Source of the DNA: Microvirga lupini
GTDB taxonomy: Bacteria > Pseudomonadota > Alphaproteobacteria > Rhizobiales > Beijerinckiaceae
Length of the DNA: 64,000 bases
Assembly (NCBI RefSeq): GCF_014191055.1
Contig: NZ_JACHWB010000005.1
Location: forward strand, 180,245-244,244
Direction of reading: 5' to 3'
A model generated the notes under the pieces. The model was not told the origin of the DNA, made no database searches, and saw only the letters and a list, made by a program, of their open reading frames with translations. The translations under genes and the position numbers were made by a program. Below, in pieces: positions 59,681-64,000 of this stretch. The stretch's first letter is position 1; every line of letters starts with the position of its first letter.

Positions 59681-59823
59681 GGGCCCCTCTCAAGGCTGTA
59701 GACAATAACTAGGCTTCACGGCCCTGCCGAGGAGGCCCGAACTGCAACTTTCCTAAGTCCGCACAGGACTCGACTTCCCTTACGTATGGTCTAGCTTCTC
59801 CAGCGATTCTTGTGGAGCCAAAC

Positions 59824-60045
59824 ATGCGTATCATCACCGTTCCCGCACTCATTCTTGCCGGCTTCACCCTCGGCGGCTGCGTTGCCTCCACGGGCCCTGT
59901 CGGCGTTCTGCCGCGCGATCCTGTTCCGCCCCCGCCGTCGGTTTCGGGCCAAGCCCCAAGGGGCAACGCTACCAGCCAGAGTGCCCGCACGACGGTTCAG
60001 CGCCGCACGTTGAGCGTCCCGGGCCAGGCTGCCCCCCGCTCCTGA
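59824..60045 (+). CDS. Small lipoprotein
   Basis: The 73-residue product (IITVPALILAGFTLGGCVAS) has a lipoprotein signal with lipobox LGGC. A Pro/Ser/Arg-rich tail follows. ATG 59824 is preferred to a GTG at 59812 because the charged MR directly precedes the signal. The function is unknown. Confidence 0.65.
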   Translation: MRIITVPALILAGFTLGGCVASTGPVGVLPRDPVPPPPSVSGQAPRGNATSQSARTTVQRRTLSVPGQAAPRS

Positions 60046-60188
60046 TCCCCTAAGACACAGGCCGCTTACCCGATCGGCTCAGAGATCCTCCTTTCGAGGC
60101 CGCCACACTGCGCCAATGCGTAGCTGGCGCAGATTCCTATTCCGGTGGTATATGCCCTAACGGGATATAAGAATGCGGGCGGGATTTT

Positions 60189-60863
60189 ATGACTTGGTCC
60201 ATAACCTGGTTTGAAGCCGTAGGCTGGCTGGGGGCAGCTCTCGCCATTGCGGGCTGCGCGATGAAAACGATCATCCCGCTGCGCTGCATCGGGATCGTCG
60301 CCAATATCTGCTCCCTGATCGTCGCCGCCCATCTGGGCAATACTGCGGGCGTCGTGGCTAATCTGATTTTGTTGCCGATCAACAGCGTGCGTCTGTATCA
60401 GATGCTCGGCCTGATCAAGCGCGTGAAGCAAGCGTCCAAGAGCGATCTGTCGATGGAGTGGCTCAAGCCCTTCATGACCCGCCGCAAGACCAAGGCCGGC
60501 GAGGTGCTGTTCGCCAAGGGCGACGTCGCCACCTGCATGTTCTACACGATCTCCGGCCGCTACCGCCTGAAGCAGATCGGCATAGAGCTGGTTCAGGGCC
60601 AGGTGGTCGGCGAGATGGGCTTTCTCTCACCGGACAACACCCGCACGCAGACCCTGGAATGCATCGAGGCAGGCGAAGTGTTGAGCATCTCCTATGACGA
60701 GGTGCGCCAGCTCTATTTCCAGAACCCGCAATTCGGCTTCTACTTCCTGCGGCTCGCCAGCGAGCGGCTGTTCGCCAACATGGAGAAAATGGAAGAGGAG
60801 ATCATCCGTCTTCGTGCCGCTCTGCCGGAGGTCGAGACGGTCAGGAAGGCAGCCTCAGCTTAG
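60189..60863 (+). CDS. Membrane protein with a cyclic-nucleotide-binding-like domain
   Basis: The 224-residue protein has three hydrophobic helices at the N-terminus (WFEAVGWLGAALAIAGCAMK, IGIVANICSLIVAAHLG, VVANLILLPINSVRLYQML). A Crp/cNMP-binding-like beta barrel follows (KTKAGEVLFAKGDVATCMFY, GQVVGEMGFLSPDNTRTQTL, CIEAGEVLSISYDEVRQLYF), then a coiled C-terminus. There is no HTH, so it is not a Crp regulator. The phosphate-binding cassette is partial, so ligand binding is uncertain. Confidence 0.8.
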   Translation: MTWSITWFEAVGWLGAALAIAGCAMKTIIPLRCIGIVANICSLIVAAHLGNTAGVVANLILLPINSVRLYQMLGLIKRVKQASKSDLSMEWLKPFMTRRKTKAGEVLFAKGDVATCMFYTISGRYRLKQIGIELVQGQVVGEMGFLSPDNTRTQTLECIEAGEVLSISYDEVRQLYFQNPQFGFYFLRLASERLFANMEKMEEEIIRLRAALPEVETVRKAASA

Positions 60864-60901
60864 AAGAATTATAAGATCCTGCAGTTTAGAATTCTTATAA
60901 G
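60860..60901. promoter_or_regulatory. Tandem iron-box-like operator upstream of the ferric transporter
   Basis: TTAGAAGAATTATAAG (60860-60875) and TTAGAATTCTTATAAG (60886-60901) are two 16-bp sites with 13 identical positions, start-to-start distance 26 bp. Each is a near-palindrome of TTAGAA with TTATAA, close to the Irr iron-control element (TTTAGAA...TTCTAAA) known from rhizobia. They lie about 110 bp before the iron-binding protein gene. Regulation by Irr or a related Fur-family protein is inferred. Confidence 0.6.
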
Positions 60902-61008
60902 TTATTGATTTCAATCTGGTTTTTGATTGACCGCAAAGTCCGATCATGGTTCTTGCAGCATCAATGGGACACGGCACTACGCCGCCATAATCGATTGTGA
61001 AGGAACCT

Positions 61009-62049
61009 ATGATGGCGAACATCTCGTTTGCGCGCGGCCTGCTCTGCGGAGCGGCTGCTCTTGGTGCTCTGGCCGGATCGAGCCTCTCCGCCTCGGCTGA
61101 GGAAGTACTCAACATCTACACCACCCGCGAGCCCGGCCTGATCAAGCCCGTCCTCGACGAGTTTACCAAAGAGACCGGCATCAAGGTCAATACGATCTTC
61201 ATCAACAACGGCCTTGAGGAGCGCATCCGCACCGAGGGCGCGAACAGCCCGGCCGACGTGATCATCACGGTCGATATCGGCCGCTTGGCAGCCGCCAAGG
61301 ACTACGGCGTGACTCAAGCCGTGAAGTCGGAGGCGCTGGAGAAGGTCATTCCGGCAGCCTATCGCGATCCCGAGGGCCACTGGTTCGGCATCGCCCTGCG
61401 CGGCCGCGTCGTCTACGCCTCCAAGGAGCGCGTGAAGCAGGACAAGATCACCTACGAGGAGCTTGCCGATCCCAAATGGAAGGGCAAGGTCTGCATCCGC
61501 TCGGGCCAGCACCTCTACAACATCAGCCTGATCGCCGCGATGATCGCCCACAAGGGCGAGGCGAAGGCCGAGGAATGGCTGAAGGGCGTGAAGGCAAACC
61601 TTGCCAAGAAGCCCTCGGGCGGCGACCGCGAGCAGGCCAAGGACATCCTGGCCGGGGTCTGCGACATCGCCGTCGGCAACACCTACTACGTCTCGCTCAT
61701 GCTCAACGGCAAGGACGAGGAGCAGAAGAAGTGGGGCCAGGCGATCAACGTGATCCTCCCGACCTTCGAGGGCGGCGGCACGCACGTGAACGTCTCCGGC
61801 CTCGCGCTGGCGAAGAACGCTCCGAACAAGGCCAACGCCGTGAAGTTCATGGAGTACATGGTCTCCGACGCGTCCCAGCAGATCCATGCCGAGCTCAACT
61901 CGGAATACCCGATCAAGGCCGGCATCAAGATCCACCCGACGATCGCCTCCTTCGGCGAGCTCAAGGCCGACAACGTGCAGATCGCCGAGATCGCCAAGTT
62001 CCGCAAGAAGGCCAGCGAGCTGGTCGACAAGGTTGGCTTCGACCAATAA
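61009..62049 (+). CDS. Ferric-iron ABC transporter periplasmic binding protein (FbpA/FutA type)
   Basis: The 346-residue protein has a Sec signal (LLCGAAALGALAGSSLSASA). The mature type II fold has EEVLNIYTTREPGLIKPVLD, VNTIFINNGLEERIRTEG, ADVIITVDIGRL, CIRSGQHLYNISLIAAM and the double tyrosine of VGNTYYVSLMLNG that coordinates Fe(III). It delivers ferric iron to the permease downstream. The start is ATG 61009 or 61012 behind GAAGGA. A hairpin terminator separates it from the permease. Confidence 0.93.
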   Translation: MMANISFARGLLCGAAALGALAGSSLSASAEEVLNIYTTREPGLIKPVLDEFTKETGIKVNTIFINNGLEERIRTEGANSPADVIITVDIGRLAAAKDYGVTQAVKSEALEKVIPAAYRDPEGHWFGIALRGRVVYASKERVKQDKITYEELADPKWKGKVCIRSGQHLYNISLIAAMIAHKGEAKAEEWLKGVKANLAKKPSGGDREQAKDILAGVCDIAVGNTYYVSLMLNGKDEEQKKWGQAINVILPTFEGGGTHVNVSGLALAKNAPNKANAVKFMEYMVSDASQQIHAELNSEYPIKAGIKIHPTIASFGELKADNVQIAEIAKFRKKASELVDKVGFDQ

Positions 62050-62055
62050 GACAAT

Positions 62056-62085
62056 GGGCGGCTCATTCAGCCGCCCTCTTCTTTT
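62056..62085 (+). terminator. Attenuator-like terminator after the iron-binding protein gene
   Basis: GGGCGGCT (62056-62063) pairs with AGCCGCCC (62069-62076) and is followed by TCTTCTTTTTC. It lies in the binding protein/permease spacer, where partial termination would make more binding protein than permease. Confidence 0.85.
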
Positions 62086-62124
62086 TCAGAGAGGCGCTGC
62101 CGATGACGGTGGCGCCGTTTCCAT

Positions 62125-63855
62125 TTGACCGTGATCGCCAAGACCCACTCTGCCATCGGCTCATCGCCCAGGACGAAAACAAAGCGGATTCCGTGGTGGC
62201 TCTCCGCCGCCGTGGTCGCTGTCGGCCTGCTGGTCGTTCTGCCTGTCGGTGCGCTCATCGGCATTGCGGCCGAGGGCGATGCAGAGATCTGGCCGCATCT
62301 CATCGCCAACGTGCTGCCGGCCAGCACGATCGACACGCTCGCCCTGCTCATCGGCGTTGCCATCGTGGCGGGTTCCATGGGCATCACGACCGCCTGGCTC
62401 GTCACCGCCCACCGTTTCCCCGGACGCGGCATCCTGGTGTGGCTCCTGCCGCTGCCGCTCGCCGTGCCGACCTACATCACGGCCTATATCTACGTGGAGA
62501 TCTTCGACTCCGCCGGCCTCGTGCAGATGGCGCTTCGCGACCTCATGGGCTGGCGCTCACGGGCCGATTACTGGTTTCCTGAGATCCGCTCGCTGCCCGG
62601 CTGCATCCTCGTTCTGTCCGTGGTGCTCTATCCCTACATCTACATCGCAGCACGGGCGATGTTCCTGACGCAGAGCGCCAGCATGCTGGAAGTGGCGCGC
62701 ACCCTGGGTGCGAGCCGCATCAAGCTTTTTCGGATCATCGCCCTTCCACTGGCCCGGCCAGCGCTCGCGGTCGGCGTATCGCTGGCGCTGCTGGAGGGGC
62801 TCAACGACATCGGGGCCAGCGAATATCTTGGGGTGCGCACGCTGACGGTCTCCGTCTACAACACCTGGCTCAATCGCGGCAGCCTCGCAGGCGCGGCACA
62901 GATTGCCTGCGTCATGCTGATCTTCGTCGTCAGCCTGATCCTGATCGAGCGCTACGGACGGCGGGACAGGCGCTATGCCCTCTCGCCGAAACGTCATCGC
63001 ACGGTCCATCCCGTTCCACTCGTTGGCGGACGCGCCTGGACGGCGACCCTGCTCTGCGCCCTGCCCGTCCTCATGGGCTTCATCCTGCCAACGGGATTCC
63101 TGCTGCGCGAGACCCTGCGCGGCAGCCTAGTCGATCAATTCGACAGCGATTTCCTCGCCCATTTCATGACGACCATCGGCCTCTCCGTGGTTGCAACAAT
63201 TGTGGTGCTGGCTATCGCAGTTCTGCTGGTGTCGGCAGCCCGCCTATCCAAGAACTCCCTTACCAAGGGAGCGCTCTTCGTGGCGGGACTCGGCTATGCG
63301 CTGCCGGGTACTGTGCTGGCGCTGGGGCTCATGACGCCCTTGGTCGGATTCGACAACTTCATTGGCACGATCTGGCGTCACCTGACCGGAGAGCGCCTGG
63401 GCCTCCTGCTCATGGGGGCCGCCGGTGGCATCATCATTGCCTACGTGATCCGCTTTCTGTCGATTGCAACGGGCTCCCTCTCGGCGGGTCTCGACCGCGT
63501 CTCCCCCAGCCTGGAGGATGCGGCTCGTACCCTCGGCGCCTCGCGGCGGGAGATGGTCTGGTCCATCCAGATTCCGCTCATGCGCCCTGCCCTGGCGAGC
63601 GCAGCCCTGCTGATCTTCGTCGACTGCATCAAGGAGCTGCCCGCGACCCTGCTGCTGCGGCCTCTCAACACGGAGACGCTCTCGACGCTTGTCTACACCC
63701 ATGCCTCGCGCGGGCGCTTCGAGGACGGATCGCTAGCCGCCCTGGTCATCGTACTGGTCGGGCTCATTCCAGTGATCCAGCTGGTGCGCAGCGCAGAGAC
63801 ACGGCCAAAGGTCGCGGTGGAAAGCACGAACTCGTCGGACACCTCCAGCCCATAA
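62125..63855 (+). CDS. Ferric-iron ABC transporter permease, two fused domains (FbpB type)
   Basis: The 576-residue protein contains two MetI-like permease domains, each with an EAA loop: LEVARTLGASRIKLFRIIAL at about residue 190 and LEDAARTLGASRREMVWSIQ near 465. About twelve helices are present. The start is unclear: this frame begins at TTG 62125 or GTG 62131 without a ribosome site, while an ATG at 62103 has a good GAGAGG but lies in another frame. An ATPase subunit is not in the window. Confidence 0.9.
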   Translation: MTVIAKTHSAIGSSPRTKTKRIPWWLSAAVVAVGLLVVLPVGALIGIAAEGDAEIWPHLIANVLPASTIDTLALLIGVAIVAGSMGITTAWLVTAHRFPGRGILVWLLPLPLAVPTYITAYIYVEIFDSAGLVQMALRDLMGWRSRADYWFPEIRSLPGCILVLSVVLYPYIYIAARAMFLTQSASMLEVARTLGASRIKLFRIIALPLARPALAVGVSLALLEGLNDIGASEYLGVRTLTVSVYNTWLNRGSLAGAAQIACVMLIFVVSLILIERYGRRDRRYALSPKRHRTVHPVPLVGGRAWTATLLCALPVLMGFILPTGFLLRETLRGSLVDQFDSDFLAHFMTTIGLSVVATIVVLAIAVLLVSAARLSKNSLTKGALFVAGLGYALPGTVLALGLMTPLVGFDNFIGTIWRHLTGERLGLLLMGAAGGIIIAYVIRFLSIATGSLSAGLDRVSPSLEDAARTLGASRREMVWSIQIPLMRPALASAALLIFVDCIKELPATLLLRPLNTETLSTLVYTHASRGRFEDGSLAALVIVLVGLIPVIQLVRSAETRPKVAVESTNSSDTSSP

Positions 63856-63857
63856 GA

Positions 63858-63881
63858 AAAGCGGCCCTTCCAGGCCGCTTT
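63858..63881. terminator. Bidirectional terminator
   Basis: AAAGCGGCC pairs with GGCCGCTTT around CTTCCA, with A and T tracts at its ends, between the convergent permease gene and the CoA-transferase gene. Confidence 0.8.
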
Positions 63882-63901
63882 CCATTTGCACTTGATGAGC
63901 C

Positions 63902-64000
63902 TTATGCCGCGTTCGACTGGCCGCCATTCAAGGCGACCTTGAAGTCCGCCGCCGTCTTGGCCTTGATCTCCTCGACCGTCACGCCGTCGGCGAGCTCGAT
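63902..64000 (-). CDS. 3-oxoacid CoA-transferase B subunit (partial, 3' end)
   Basis: The last 32 codons before the TAA at 63902 read IELADGVTVEEIKAKTAADF and end KVALNGGQSNAA. This matches the C-terminus of B subunits of succinyl-CoA:3-ketoacid or 3-oxoadipate CoA-transferases (VxVEEIKAKTEADF). The rest lies beyond the right edge, so the substrate cannot be decided. Confidence 0.7.
   Translation of the reverse strand: MELADGVTVEEIKAKTAADFKVALNGGQSNAA

Overview
The window looks like chromosomal DNA of an alphaproteobacterium of the order Hyphomicrobiales (Rhizobiales). The evidence is high GC content, the aerobic Pseudomonas denitrificans-type cob gene order, a DUF2312/GapR-like gene, a DUF6894 gene and two rhizobial-type palindromic repeats. 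Genus cannot be fixed from sequence alone; a Microvirga/Methylobacterium-like organism is my best guess.

Region 1 (1 to about 21,946) is the right part of a tailed-phage prophage. It is cut by the left window edge and bounded on the right by a tyrosine integrase and a 3' tRNA fragment (T-arm, acceptor strand, CCA) that marks the attachment site. A leftward arm (12,036 down to 1) starts with a probable leaderless Cro-like gene. It runs through many small coupled genes (CII-like, GapR-like, DUF1064, a replication-type protein, HTH, a NusG-like protein) to an HNH nuclease, TerS, TerL and an HK97-type prohead protease read in frame into the start of a capsid protein. The CI-type repressor (HTH + S24 peptidase, 12,124) is followed by two coupled membrane-anchored genes that should be expressed in the lysogen. 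Five palindromic operators of one family (GGG N6 CCC) lie in two clusters, upstream of the leftward gene/repressor pair and upstream of the rightward operon at 14,605. That operon carries an ERF annealing protein, a YqaJ exonuclease, HNH, a PAPS-reductase-like protein, Xis and Int. Two plus-strand cargo genes inside the leftward arm (a CAP-RTX secreted protein and a zinc ribbon) are each bracketed by an exact 18-19 bp direct repeat.

Region 2 (21.95-26.7 kb) is a host accessory stretch. It has a second RTX protein related at its C-terminus to the prophage one, several small secreted, membrane or hypothetical genes, and a two-hairpin terminator or small RNA.

Region 3 (26.7-46.6 kb) is a nearly complete aerobic cobalamin cluster: cobC, cbiB/cobD, cobQ, cobO, then a B12 riboswitch, a HupE-like cobalt transporter, DUF1636, cobW, cobN, cobG, H, I, J, K, L, E, M, cbiD, cobA and cobB. 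cbiD stands in for cobF. cobS/cobT and the lower-ligand genes are not in the window. cobN carries an in-frame palindromic repeat.

Region 4 (46.7-56.7 kb) has small genes, then an acyl-CoA synthetase with a complete branched-chain-amino-acid-type ABC transporter, a DUF805 protein and a PaaK-like ligase; probably uptake and CoA activation of an organic acid.

Region 5 (56.7-64 kb) has an outer-membrane beta-barrel protein, a candidate sRNA, an HTH protein, a pentapeptide-repeat protein, a small lipoprotein, a membrane cNMP-binding protein, and a ferric-iron ABC transporter (binding protein and two-domain permease) preceded by a tandem iron-box-like operator. The 3' end of a CoA-transferase B-subunit gene is at the right edge.
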